Virus record (IMG/VR): IMGVR_UViG_3300011116_000260
Coordinates: 1 to 64,000 of that record
Strand: one strand, 5' to 3'
DNA from: a virus
Length of the DNA stretch: 64,000 nucleotides
The notes below the pieces were generated by a model. The model was not told where the DNA came from, made no database searches, and worked only from the letters and a program-made list of their open reading frames with translations. The position numbers and the translations under genes are program-made. Shown in pieces: positions 20,572 through 29,461 of this stretch (its first letter is position 1; each line of letters opens with the position of its first letter).

Positions 20572-23500
20572 TTAGGTATTTAGAGAAGTGTATGTTTGAT
20601 TAAACTTACCTTTAATTTCCATGTTAACAATATTTACGGGTGTTGGGTAATCAGAAACAATTTGAATAGTTGTTGTATCTGAGAATCCAAAAACTTTAGC
20701 AACAAATTCACCACTAGCTTCTGTATTTTCAATGCTTAGAGTATCTAAAACATTGTTTGTAACTAAAGCTGAGAATGAGGATTTAATTACAGACTTTCCT
20801 CTTCTTGTTGCAATAATATCATAGTTACCAGTATCAACATGTCTTAGTGTAATAGTTTTTAGATTTAAGACACCATCAATAACATTATTATTTTGATCTC
20901 TTACAAACTGAGTACTTAATTGGACTGTCATTGTAAATTTAGTTCCAACATATAATCTTGCTTGGTTTACAGAGTAATTACCGTTTACACTAAAGATATA
21001 ACCAGTACCGTTTGCATTAGCAACATAGTTTGGCTTTAGTACTGTAAACTTTCTTTCTCCCCACTTAGAATCTGTTGGATCTGTAATTAATAATACCTTA
21101 CTAGGATCAAATGAATATGGGAAATTTATAGTAAATTTTGTTTCGTTTATTGAAGCATTATAAGAAACATTAGAACCTTCGTATAGATTCATTAAACAAT
21201 AATTATCTAACTTTGGTATATTTTTACTTTGCTTTTGTAAGTATGTTCTTTGAATAAAGTATTCATATTTAGTACCATCTTGTGATTTCTTTTTTACTAC
21301 AACATGTAGATAATTATCATATACTTGGCTGGATTCAATTTCTGAACCAGACTCTAGTGTATACTTATAAAAAGCATTTTGTAATACTTTATCACCAGAG
21401 AATCTATTTGTATAAAGATACATATTATTTGGGGCATCGTTATCTACAGTTACAATTGTATTTTGAGCTGGACAACCACATGTTGCTCTAAAGTTTGTTG
21501 GTAAATAATCACCACAATGAGTTGAGATTTCTTGAGCAGTACTTAGTGATGATCCTTGCTGAGTCATATACATATACAATCTTCGTTTATCAAAAAAGTA
21601 TATTAAAGAACCCATTAAAATTGGTTCTGTTAGTTTTGCTGTAGCGTAGAAAGATGTTGGTGCAATCTGAGCTGTTAGTGGAGTAATCTGATTTTCAGAA
21701 CCTCTTAGTTCAAACTGAATATCACCTTTTGTATTAACAAACAAGAAATCACTGAATGGAGTAATAGAGGATATTTCAGCATATGTTTTAGAAGATGCTC
21801 TAATATCAATTGGATCTGATGATACAATATTACTTGGATCGGATAAGAATAAATCTTCATAGTTACCTAATTGAGATGAGAATATAACATCCTCAGCAGC
21901 AAAATAAAGTCTATCTCTAAATGTAGCAATTGCATTTATTCTTACTTGTCTAGCTGTTTTTTTATCTCCAGATAAGAATACACTAGGACCGGGATTTGAA
22001 TATCTAGTACCAGTTGTTTTGGCTTCCCAAACTATAGGGTTAAAAACCCAGTCATTATTAATACCAGCAGGTGCTTCTGTAAATGTAAGTTTTTGAGGCA
22101 TTCTTCGTTCATCAATAACAGAGTATAAGTCTGGAGAACGAATCTTTTGTGTATATGGTCTGCCTTTTCCAGTAACCTTTGTAGAACCGTCTTTATATGA
22201 AATAGACTCTGGGAAACTAATAATTCTATAATAACCAGAAGTTTGACTTAGATATGGTCCTGCGGTATAATAAATTTTACCACGACCAGCAATAGCACTT
22301 AAACTATCTAATGGATGGTCTGCATCATATAAAGCATCTAACATTTGTTTTGCTGTATCATCAACAGTATAAAGACCAACATAGTTTCCATTATTAGCAT
22401 ATACTTCTGTTGCTTCTGGTGGGAATCTAATTTCACTAAAATCAGCAAATGATTGACCAAGCCAAGGTTGTGTTGAATCCTTGTAAACAAAGTCTTCTAC
22501 TGGAACAAATACACCCCATAAAATTGTCCATGTTGAGTTTGATGAAGTATCTGCTGCTAGTATTGGACTAATATAATTAACATCAACAGTCATACACTCA
22601 TAAGCAACACTTTTTGAAGTTGCGTCTGCTGATGTTATTGCTTTTAATGATGGACTAACAAAATTAACCTTAACACTTAGTACTAAAGAATTAATTGCAG
22701 TAATAGTCCCAGTAAAATATTTATCAGTATCAATCCAAACTAAAATATTTTGATTTACCGCTACTCCTGTTGCAACACCAGCTACTGTAACATTAATTGT
22801 TGTATTTAAAATAGTACTACCAGTAATAGAAGACGATGTTGTTGTTTTAAATGCAGATGGTGTATCAACAAATTTTAATGTATTTGCATCACTATTATAA
22901 ATTGCTGTTACAGTACCAGTTAAATACTTAGAATTAGCTAATGAGGTTGCTGCTGATGAATTATAAAATAGTACAGTTTGATTTAAAATAGATGTGTCTG
23001 GAATTATAGTAGCGCAGTTAAATGGATCTGGTACTGCATTTCCAGTAATAGCAACAGTAGTAGTACTTGAGTTAGCATTTGTTTCAAGACTACCAGTCGT
23101 TCCTGATACACGACTTGATGTATAATAAGTTACTTTTTTACCTTTAGTATCTGCTGTTTGATTACTTGTTGGTATAGTTCCATCTAAATCAAATAATAAA
23201 CCATCATCACTAGAAGTAAAACCAGCTTTTACAAGAGTGTTTACTACTATGATACTAGAACCAACAGTAGTTGCTTTTAAAACATCTTTTGCTTTATTTA
23301 AAGTACTACCAAAAGTAATATAATTTCTTGTTGTTTGAGATACAATTGAAGTACCTTGTTGGTTTGCTGCACTTGTTGGTGTAATATCTTCCCAACTATT
23401 TTCGTTTATTTTAAACACATAAAACAAAATTGAATTAGCAGTACTGGCCTTATAATCAATACCAATTAAGAATCTATTAAATTCATTAATAGTAAACCAA

Positions 23501-23796
23501 TACCACCAAAAGTCTTTATTAGCATCTTGTGCTAGATTTTCTACACAACGATAAAGATCTAGTCTATTATTATCTGAAATTGAAGCATGTCCAGTAAAAG
23601 ATACCTGTGGAAGAATTTCAAATCCGGGTCTTTTTTCAAAAGATCTTTCTAATGAAATAAGAGCATTATCCATTACTTCTGCTTCTAGTGGTAATCTTTT
23701 GCTTGGTGCTTGTGTTGATACACCACTAGATAAACTTAAGATAGGAATTCTAGTACTTGCTTTAGATCCGGGCGGTCTTCTTCTGATTGGTGGCAT
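20572..23796 (-). CDS. Tail tubular protein B (T7 gp12-like)
   Basis: 1,074 residues, longer than T7 gp12 (794). It opens with a proline/arginine stretch (PPIRRRPPGS), then LSSGVSTQAPSKRLPLEAEVMDN and KRPGFEIL, the typical start of podovirus nozzle proteins, which list themselves as contributing to a multi-gene read-out of the tail tip. The extra length is a Thr/Ser/Val-rich insertion at about residues 150-420. Its start codon touches the end of tail tubular A (1-base overlap). It forms the nozzle of the tail and carries the fibres. Confidence 0.85.
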   Translation of the reverse strand: MPPIRRRPPGSKASTRIPILSLSSGVSTQAPSKRLPLEAEVMDNALISLERSFEKRPGFEILPQVSFTGHASISDNNRLDLYRCVENLAQDANKDFWWYWFTINEFNRFLIGIDYKASTANSILFYVFKINENSWEDITPTSAANQQGTSIVSQTTRNYITFGSTLNKAKDVLKATTVGSSIIVVNTLVKAGFTSSDDGLLFDLDGTIPTSNQTADTKGKKVTYYTSSRVSGTTGSLETNANSSTTTVAITGNAVPDPFNCATIIPDTSILNQTVLFYNSSAATSLANSKYLTGTVTAIYNSDANTLKFVDTPSAFKTTTSSSITGSTILNTTINVTVAGVATGVAVNQNILVWIDTDKYFTGTITAINSLVLSVKVNFVSPSLKAITSADATSKSVAYECMTVDVNYISPILAADTSSNSTWTILWGVFVPVEDFVYKDSTQPWLGQSFADFSEIRFPPEATEVYANNGNYVGLYTVDDTAKQMLDALYDADHPLDSLSAIAGRGKIYYTAGPYLSQTSGYYRIISFPESISYKDGSTKVTGKGRPYTQKIRSPDLYSVIDERRMPQKLTFTEAPAGINNDWVFNPIVWEAKTTGTRYSNPGPSVFLSGDKKTARQVRINAIATFRDRLYFAAEDVIFSSQLGNYEDLFLSDPSNIVSSDPIDIRASSKTYAEISSITPFSDFLFVNTKGDIQFELRGSENQITPLTAQIAPTSFYATAKLTEPILMGSLIYFFDKRRLYMYMTQQGSSLSTAQEISTHCGDYLPTNFRATCGCPAQNTIVTVDNDAPNNMYLYTNRFSGDKVLQNAFYKYTLESGSEIESSQVYDNYLHVVVKKKSQDGTKYEYFIQRTYLQKQSKNIPKLDNYCLMNLYEGSNVSYNASINETKFTINFPYSFDPSKVLLITDPTDSKWGERKFTVLKPNYVANANGTGYIFSVNGNYSVNQARLYVGTKFTMTVQLSTQFVRDQNNNVIDGVLNLKTITLRHVDTGNYDIIATRRGKSVIKSSFSALVTNNVLDTLSIENTEASGEFVAKVFGFSDTTTIQIVSDYPTPVNIVNMEIKGKFNQTYTSLNT

Positions 23797-24464
23797 TATC
23801 TAGCTCCTCTCCAATATCGGTATCTAGATGGGTCATAAATATAGGGATTACGGAATACAGCACCACGAACATTGGCATCACCTGTTTCAAAGATATTTCG
23901 TTTCTTATCGTTAATATCTGCGGCTTTGCCTTTTAGATGATAGATTTGTTCATTATATTCTAAATACTTATCTGCTTCACCGTCACCCTGAGTAATAATC
24001 TGATAGTTTCTCATAGCAGTTGCCATAATTGCTCTTTGAATTGGGGTATCTAAATGTTCCCATTTTAGTTTTTTAATTACCTCAACATAGTAATCACCAT
24101 CTTCCCAAAGATCAGTATCATCAGTGTAATTATATAATCTTGGTGGGGTATCACTAAATAGCTTTGCTGTAATTCTAACACCATCAGTATTAAGATGCCA
24201 AGAAACTAACTCAGCAGAAATAACACCTTCTTCGTCCGAATCACCAGCATCAAGAATAATTTTTTTATCTGAGTCTGGATTAAACTTTCTAGTTATTTTA
24301 TTATTAGCAAGACCACGCATTTGAACATCTAAACTAGCTTGTTCAAGAAGAGTCTCAGCAATCCCCGTATCAATACCAGATTCCCCAGAAAGGTCGGCTA
24401 CTAAAGATTCGCCAGCCGTTAGCAACATTTGATTAATAGCTTGTAGCTTGGTTATAAAGCCCAT
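23796..24464 (-). CDS. Tail tubular protein A (T7 gp11-like)
   Basis: 222 residues from the ATG at 24464, chosen because AAAGGAGG stands just before it. A longer frame would run back through the terminator hairpin. MGFITKLQAINQMLLTAGESLV is the usual start of this family, which makes the adaptor ring between portal and nozzle. It ends RYRYWRGAR, another family mark. It follows the capsid gene and its terminator, as in T7. Confidence 0.85.
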   Translation of the reverse strand: MGFITKLQAINQMLLTAGESLVADLSGESGIDTGIAETLLEQASLDVQMRGLANNKITRKFNPDSDKKIILDAGDSDEEGVISAELVSWHLNTDGVRITAKLFSDTPPRLYNYTDDTDLWEDGDYYVEVIKKLKWEHLDTPIQRAIMATAMRNYQIITQGDGEADKYLEYNEQIYHLKGKAADINDKKRNIFETGDANVRGAVFRNPYIYDPSRYRYWRGAR

Positions 24465-24478
24465 AGAGCCTCCTTTTA

Positions 24479-24525
24479 AAAAAGAAAAAATAAACCACCC
24501 GACTCCCATTTAAGGGAGCCGGGGG
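24479..24525 (-). terminator. Intrinsic terminator after the capsid gene
   Basis: Minus strand: stem CCCGGCTCCC, loop TTAAAT, stem GGGAGTCGGG (24498-24523, one G-U pair), then TGGTTTATTTTTTC. It lies between major capsid and tail tubular A, the same place as T7's main phage terminator after gene 10. Such a site would let capsid mRNA be made in excess. Confidence 0.85.
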
Positions 24526-24596
24526 TAGATATGAGATCACCTCCTGTCAATCTTGTTTAAACAAATAAACTATATTAACAGTAAGATTATTCATAA

Positions 24597-25889
24597 TTAG
24601 CTAGTTACTGCGTATTCTGCGCTGAAGCCAGTAGCTAGGTTGTTTGACTTGGCAGTGCCAGTTACGCCCCAACCGTTAAGATGGTTGCGTAGACCTTCAC
24701 GACCAGTTGCAACTACTGGAGTACCGCCAGTTGGGGTAGTACCAGAGATTAGAGCCTTGCATAGTTCTGGACGAATTATACCAGTACCCTTCATCATGCT
24801 AGCAACAGTAAACTGAGTATTTCGACGGACATCCTGTACGGTGTCAACCTTCATACCCTGTAGTGATAAACCAGCTACTGCTTCTGTCTGGAATAGGAAT
24901 CCATAAACGCTGAATGCACTGAAACCAGTACCGTTAGCATTATCAAAGGCAGTAGTATTAAAGTTAAGATTATACTTGCTTGAACCAATTTGAGTGGTTG
25001 CTGAAGCGTTTAGATTGGTTTTTGGAATATGATTGCTCTTAACAATCTTTACACCCATGTAATCTAAACTATCAGTCATCATGTTCATACCAACACCAAT
25101 ACCAACACCAGCATTAAAATCATCGCTTCCTGAGAATAGTGGGGTTGTAGCATAAGTACCACCAGCATATGCAGAAATTGCGCTGGTGCTTTTTGGAATA
25201 CCTAGTGAACGGATTAACTGGAATACCTTTGGAGTTACTACGCAATAAACATTACCAGTTGTTAAATCGTTTTCTTGGCAAGCAACAAGGTAGCTTTCAA
25301 TTTCTTTTAGAATAGCTAGACATTCAGTTTCACTTACTGAATTACCAGTTGCTAGAACTGAAGTTGAAATTACACCGGGAGCTTGGAAAGCATTGCTAGT
25401 AAAGTCACTACCGCGTGGATCGCTAGCTAGAGAATCTACTGCACATGCTGCAAGTAAAGATACTGCTAGTTGCTTATCACGGGTATTGGCAAGTTGTAGA
25501 CCAGCTTGACGAGCTAGTTCGCTTCGGTAATCCCATTGGGTTACTAGAAGATCGACATTATCGCATTCAAAGTGAGCGGCCATTGGACGCTTATCAAGAT
25601 TTACCTTGAAAGTAGTGCTAGTAGCATCACCACCAATTAGTTCTTCGCCTGCATCCCAAGATGGATTTAGGGCAATAGTGCCAGTAACTGGGAATTCGTA
25701 AGAATAACCACCAGTTAGGGTTTTGGTAGTAATCATGTTTTCAAACATATTGAATTGATCGTAAGCATGAATTACTTCGCCGCTCCATAGTGGTAGCCAT
25801 AGTTTGTTTGCGCCAGCTGCGCCACCCAATGGGCCTTCTGTAAGGCTATCTCTCATTACCAAGTTACCAGCTGTTAAATTATCAGCCAT
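24597..25889 (-). CDS. Major capsid protein (T7 gp10-like)
   Basis: 430 residues. The N terminus (NLTAGNLVMRDSL) and the KLWLPLWSGEVIHAYDQFNMFE region fit T7-type HK97-fold capsid proteins, as do the LDKRPMAAHFECDNVDLL strand and the conserved LARQAGLQLANTRDK helix. It is a little longer than T7 gp10A (345). It has a clear ribosome site (AAGGAG) at 25895 and a terminator behind it. The upstream 168 bases (25890-26057) hold no gene I trust. Confidence 0.9.
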   Translation of the reverse strand: MADNLTAGNLVMRDSLTEGPLGGAAGANKLWLPLWSGEVIHAYDQFNMFENMITTKTLTGGYSYEFPVTGTIALNPSWDAGEELIGGDATSTTFKVNLDKRPMAAHFECDNVDLLVTQWDYRSELARQAGLQLANTRDKQLAVSLLAACAVDSLASDPRGSDFTSNAFQAPGVISTSVLATGNSVSETECLAILKEIESYLVACQENDLTTGNVYCVVTPKVFQLIRSLGIPKSTSAISAYAGGTYATTPLFSGSDDFNAGVGIGVGMNMMTDSLDYMGVKIVKSNHIPKTNLNASATTQIGSSKYNLNFNTTAFDNANGTGFSAFSVYGFLFQTEAVAGLSLQGMKVDTVQDVRRNTQFTVASMMKGTGIIRPELCKALISGTTPTGGTPVVATGREGLRNHLNGWGVTGTAKSNNLATGFSAEYAVTS

Positions 25890-26057
25890 TGTATATACTC
25901 CTTATTAGTTTAAGTTAATTAGTAATTAATAAAATAGAACAAGTGACAAATCTTAAACTAACATTAAAACTGATTTTTCCAAAAGGAGTCTCTTTAATGT
26001 TTGTTTTGTTATATTGACATCCATTACCATAAAGGGGGATTTTCGCCATAACTAAAC

Positions 26058-27035
26058 TTAGTTTGGAAGACGGGTAATATCCGTCATCATTATGCGTTGT
26101 TCTACTGCCTGACGGAACTTGGCATCATTTCCATATCTTGGATTGCCTCTGTCAGCGTAGAATTCACGCTTTGTCTTATAGGGTTGAAGTGCCTGCTTTG
26201 TTGAGGCCACATTGACCTGCTTTTTATTAGCTGGCATTTCCTTACCCTTAGCTGTGTTTACGGTAGCTTTTTCATACTTAGCTTGCAGACCAAGTAATGC
26301 AATTTCCCAACTTGGGCTAGCTAGGTTTGCGTTAATTTCTGCTTGCTGTTGAGCACTCATTGTTTTTGCAGCCCATACAAAAAGAGATGAAAGCTTTTCT
26401 TTTCCACCGACAACATCAGCAGCCTTACCAAAGGCTTCTCGGGATCTTGCTCTTTGTCCCTCTACATAATCTCCAATCATTCTATCAGTAAATCCAGTTT
26501 TAGTTTTAATTTCTGAAACTGTTTCATCAGATAGTTTACTACTAACAGCAACTTCCATAGACCACTTAGACCAATCTTCTTCAGAAATAACAGATGATGT
26601 TGGCTTTACTGTTTCTTCTGGTTTCTTGATTTCTGGAATTCTAAGTTCTTCTGGAATCTTTTCAACCTGTGGCTCTGGGTCTACTTGTGAATTTGAACCT
26701 TCTGAGACTGGCTCTGCGTAATTTGGATTTACAGCACCAGTTTTTTCATAGGTTTTTTTAAGATCAGCAATTTCTTGTCTTGCCTTAGTATATTCTTTTT
26801 GAGCACTCTTTAATGAATCAAACCAAGAATTTGAATCTTTAAAATTCTTTGGAATTTCAAGACCTTGGTTTTTAACATATGCTTCAAATGCAACACGCTC
26901 TCTTGCAACTTGAACATCTTCTGGACTAGAGACTAGAGATTTTTCAACTTTATTTACTTGAATATCAGCCTCAGCTATTGCTGGTGGTTGTTGATATTCA
27001 AATATTTGTTGAGTCTCGTTTGTTTCTTCTGTCAT
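26058..27035 (-). CDS. Scaffolding protein (T7 gp9-like)
   Basis: 325 residues, acidic, proline/glutamate-rich in the middle and helical at both ends. The C-terminal part KTKREFYADRGNPRYGNDAKF followed by RQAVEQRIMMTD is a recurring motif of podovirus scaffolds just before the capsid gene. It should direct prohead assembly and then leave. Positional support is strong (portal upstream, capsid downstream). Confidence 0.8.
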   Translation of the reverse strand: MTEETNETQQIFEYQQPPAIAEADIQVNKVEKSLVSSPEDVQVARERVAFEAYVKNQGLEIPKNFKDSNSWFDSLKSAQKEYTKARQEIADLKKTYEKTGAVNPNYAEPVSEGSNSQVDPEPQVEKIPEELRIPEIKKPEETVKPTSSVISEEDWSKWSMEVAVSSKLSDETVSEIKTKTGFTDRMIGDYVEGQRARSREAFGKAADVVGGKEKLSSLFVWAAKTMSAQQQAEINANLASPSWEIALLGLQAKYEKATVNTAKGKEMPANKKQVNVASTKQALQPYKTKREFYADRGNPRYGNDAKFRQAVEQRIMMTDITRLPN

Positions 27036-27044
27036 CTTTTCTCC

Positions 27045-27284
27045 TTAGTTATTGTCTTTACCACGATTAGTGCGTCGGGATACTACTCTAAGATTTCTTA
27101 GACTATTAGTACCACCTTTAGATAACGCTTTTTTGTGATCTACATCTTTGCCGTCATTCTTACGAACTTTTCCAGTTTTTTCTAGTTTTCTTCTAGCTAA
27201 AACTCTTAATGATCTTCGTTTACGATATGCGGCAGTTCCATGATATTTTGCGTATTCTTTTTTATAATTTCTTTTAGTTTTCAT
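27045..27284 (-). CDS. Small basic HNH-like protein
   Basis: 79 residues from the ATG at 27284. An earlier in-frame ATG lies inside the upstream gene. Very basic, with GKDVDHKKALSKGGTNSLRN followed by LRVVSRRTNR, which is the half-site of an HNH nuclease fold (DH then N) without the cysteine knuckles. Similar small proteins are common beside head genes in phages and may nick DNA or bind it. No catalytic proof. Confidence 0.55.
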   Translation of the reverse strand: MKTKRNYKKEYAKYHGTAAYRKRRSLRVLARRKLEKTGKVRKNDGKDVDHKKALSKGGTNSLRNLRVVSRRTNRGKDNN

Positions 27285-27288
27285 ATTA

Positions 27289-27843
27289 TTATATTGGATT
27301 TCCACCAGCTGGTAGTATATTATCTTTCATATATAAATCTTTATTTGTAGCATCTGATTTAATAAATCTTTTCCATAATGTTATATTAGTTGGATAAGCT
27401 AGTCTATTTGTATCAGAAGATGTAGTACTTACTTGAATTCTTTTAATAGATTTTATATCAATTGGAAGTAATTCTCCATTTCTTACTCTTATTTCAACAT
27501 CATATTCTGTTGTATCAACTAAAGATACTGAATTTCCAGAAGCATTAATTACATAGAATGGTGAAGATATAGGAACTCCAGTATCATAAACAATTTGACA
27601 TACTACTAATTGAGATGGTAATACAGTAGTTCCTGCTGGATTAGCACCAAATGATATATAATCTGGATTTAGGTTTTTAATATAATCTGGAATAACAATT
27701 CCACCTACAGGAAAATTATTTACTCCAGCTACATTTCCAACAACACCGCCAACACTCGTACCACTATTTTGTGGCATAAGATTACATATAGGAAGAACAT
27801 AAAAGAATTGATTATTAACAACAGCATTTAAATAATTTGACAT
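27289..27843 (-). CDS. Unknown structural protein, paralog B
   Basis: 184 residues. It shares with its upstream neighbour the N terminus (VNNQFFYVLPICNL), the phrase IPDYIKNLNPDYISFG and the closing ITLWKRFI...NKD pattern, so the two are tandem duplicates. It is beta-rich with few charges. The pair sits between the small basic proteins and the scaffold, so a head decoration or head-fibre role is possible. I do not recognise the family. Confidence 0.6.
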   Translation of the reverse strand: MSNYLNAVVNNQFFYVLPICNLMPQNSGTSVGGVVGNVAGVNNFPVGGIVIPDYIKNLNPDYISFGANPAGTTVLPSQLVVCQIVYDTGVPISSPFYVINASGNSVSLVDTTEYDVEIRVRNGELLPIDIKSIKRIQVSTTSSDTNRLAYPTNITLWKRFIKSDATNKDLYMKDNILPAGGNPI

Positions 27844-27852
27844 ATAATATCC

Positions 27853-28503
27853 TTATGTAAAATAATAATTAAAAGAAGATGGAAGTGAGTTTTGCTTAAC
27901 AAAAGAATCTTTATTTAAGCTTGATGATGTAATAAATTTTTTCCATAAAGTAATATTATATGGTCTTGCTTTATTATTTTTATCAGCAGAAGAAGTTGGT
28001 GCTGGTATTGACGGTGTGTTTGTTATTTCAATATCTCTAAAAGATTTTACATTTTTTAAATCAATTGGATATAGTTTTCCATTTGTAAATTTACAGTTTA
28101 CTCTATATTCATTTTCAATACTAAAATTATATTGAGTACCTTTTCCATCTATAAATGGATTTAAATTTAATAAATCATATATAATATTTAAACTTATACT
28201 ATAAGATTGATGAGCAAGATTTGTAACTACAGAACCATCAGTTGTTACTGAAAAAGAAATATAATCTGGATTTAGGTTTTTAATATAATCTGGAATTGTA
28301 AAAATACCAGAATCATTAAACCCAAAATTATCATTATATTGATCAAAAACTTGAAAACTATTTGTTGAACTTCTAGCACCTCTTGGTTCTGAGTCAACAA
28401 ATCTATTGTCTAATGCTACACCTAAATTATCACAAATTAAATTACATATAGGTAAGATATAAAAAAATTGATTATTAACTGTAGCATTTAAAAAATCACT
28501 CAT
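27853..28503 (-). CDS. Unknown structural protein, paralog A
   Basis: 216 residues, with GGATGAT ahead of the start. It shares VNNQFFYILPICNL, IPDYIKNLNPDYISFS and ITLWKKFIT with the 184-residue protein downstream, but the central part has diverged and is longer. Both are rich in Asn, Ile and Phe and look beta-structured. Product unknown; it is probably a virion component from its place in the head block. Confidence 0.6.
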   Translation of the reverse strand: MSDFLNATVNNQFFYILPICNLICDNLGVALDNRFVDSEPRGARSSTNSFQVFDQYNDNFGFNDSGIFTIPDYIKNLNPDYISFSVTTDGSVVTNLAHQSYSISLNIIYDLLNLNPFIDGKGTQYNFSIENEYRVNCKFTNGKLYPIDLKNVKSFRDIEITNTPSIPAPTSSADKNNKARPYNITLWKKFITSSSLNKDSFVKQNSLPSSFNYYFT

Positions 28504-28660
28504 TTATATTATCATCCTTTAATTTTTTTAATACCTTACTATATTTCATTCTTATTTTATTTAACGCTTTGATGACTTCTTCATCTTTGAGGAAGCTGTC
28601 ATACTCTTCTTTGATTCTGCTTGTTTCCCAGTCACTCTTGTTGTTGTTCCACAATTGCAT
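28496..28660 (-). CDS. Small helical protein overlapping the CNCG-type gene
   Basis: 54 residues from ATG at 28660, entirely inside and beyond another small gene in a different frame. The sequence (WETSRIKEEYDSFLKDEE, then KALNKIRMKYSKVLKKLK) is a well-formed charged helix, unlikely to be chance. Its stop overlaps the next start by 8 bases. The overlap with 28561-28677 means one of the two, or both, is real. Confidence 0.5.
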   Translation of the reverse strand: MQLWNNNKSDWETSRIKEEYDSFLKDEEVIKALNKIRMKYSKVLKKLKDDNINE

Positions 28661-28677
28661 TTAAATTTAGTCTTCAT
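28561..28677 (-). CDS. Tiny basic protein with CxC motif
   Basis: 38 residues starting with MKTKFKCNCGTTTRVTGKQA and ending in a Lys/Ser-rich tail. Its ATG overlaps the stop of the 73-residue gene (ATGA), which supports translation. The CNCG pair hints at a metal or disulfide site, as in its Cys/Lys-rich neighbours. Function unknown. Confidence 0.5.
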   Translation of the reverse strand: MKTKFKCNCGTTTRVTGKQAESKKSMTASSKMKKSSKR

Positions 28678-28895
28678 TTCCAAGACACCCTTTTGCTAGA
28701 TCTTTTTCTACTAGTACCTTTTTTATTACACATTGATTTAGTTGGTCTACAAGCAGGATATCCTTTACGCTTGTCTTTTGAACCAGATCTACCACAAGGC
28801 TTACCAGTCTTGCAGTCTACCCATCCTTTACCTTCATTACGACTAAACCAACCATGTAATCCTTTTTTCTTTTCTAATGAAAACTTACTTGCCAC
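28674..28895 (-). CDS. Small Cys/Lys-rich phage protein
   Basis: 73 residues from a GTG at 28895. It contains GLHGWFSRNEGKGWVDCKTG then KPCGRSG and YPACRPTKSMCNKKG. This is a recurring small protein of marine and environmental phages, very basic with four cysteines. It overlaps the 49-residue gene upstream by 11 bases. It may bind DNA or sit in the head; no function is known. Confidence 0.65.
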   Translation of the reverse strand: MASKFSLEKKKGLHGWFSRNEGKGWVDCKTGKPCGRSGSKDKRKGYPACRPTKSMCNKKGTSRKRSSKRVSWK

Positions 28896-29034
28896 GGCGT
28901 ACTCGCTTGGCTAAAAACCCTTTACCATTACGGCATTGAACGGCAGCACCGCTAGCATAAGCACTTGGCCATACTTTATAAGCGGCTTTAGCAGCTTTAG
29001 CACAAGCATCTAATGGTTTCTTTTTCTTTTTCAT
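28885..29034 (-). CDS. Small basic protein (AAYKVWPSAYASG type)
   Basis: 49 residues. AAYKVWPSAYASGAAVQCRN is the signature of a small conserved phage protein usually found beside other Lys-rich mini-proteins in the head block. ATGA overlap with the upstream gene at 29031-29034. Function unknown. Confidence 0.65.
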   Translation of the reverse strand: MKKKKKPLDACAKAAKAAYKVWPSAYASGAAVQCRNGKGFLAKRVRRGK

Positions 29035-29162
29035 TTCTTTTTCTTTTTCTTTGCATACTTAGGTAGACTTTTGATGGAACTTGTTTTTTTAGACCATTTT
29101 TTAGCAAGTCTTGGATTAGTAGCAAACATAAACTTTGCTTGTTGTTTTGATTTAAAAGGCAT
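29031..29162 (-). CDS. Small basic protein (MPFKSKQQ type)
   Basis: 43 residues beginning MPFKSKQQAKFMFATNPRLA with a lysine tail. Proteins opening MPFKSKAQ with a following helix are common short neighbours of portal genes in environmental phages. Its start overlaps the previous stop (TAATG). Function unknown. Confidence 0.65.
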   Translation of the reverse strand: MPFKSKQQAKFMFATNPRLAKKWSKKTSSIKSLPKYAKKKKKK

Positions 29163-29461
29163 TATTTTTTACACTTTCTACCCTTTGGACAACTAGTCTT
29201 AGATCCTTTGGGACCAGCCCATAGATCTTTACAAGCCCAATAACGAGCAGTTAATTTGTTACCAGCTGATGAACATTTGTGTCTAGCTTTAAAAGACTTT
29301 CTAGCTGCTGCTGAGTAGTTATTACCATATCCAGTAGCACCATAGTGAATAATCTTTTCTTGTCCATTAGCACAAGCTTTTACAACACGCTTCTTTGCTG
29401 GATTTGGTGACTTGCGTGGTTTATTACATGGCATACTAGCTTTATTTAGTTTTCTTTTCAT
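29162..29461 (-). CDS. Cys/Lys-rich small phage protein next to portal
   Basis: 99 residues, about a quarter Lys/Arg, with seven cysteines (MPCNKPRKSPNP, HYGATGYGNNYSAAARKSFK, then CPKGRKCKK). ARYWACKDLW is a phrase I know from small conserved phage proteins. Its start overlaps the portal stop by 4 bases. It might bind DNA inside the head, but no role has been shown. Confidence 0.65.
   Translation of the reverse strand: MKRKLNKASMPCNKPRKSPNPAKKRVVKACANGQEKIIHYGATGYGNNYSAAARKSFKARHKCSSAGNKLTARYWACKDLWAGPKGSKTSCPKGRKCKK

Noticed and set aside
25915-26049. 44-codon frame between scaffold and capsid
   Set aside because: The opening MAKIPLYGNG looks protein-like, but there is no ribosome site and the region is very AT-rich.
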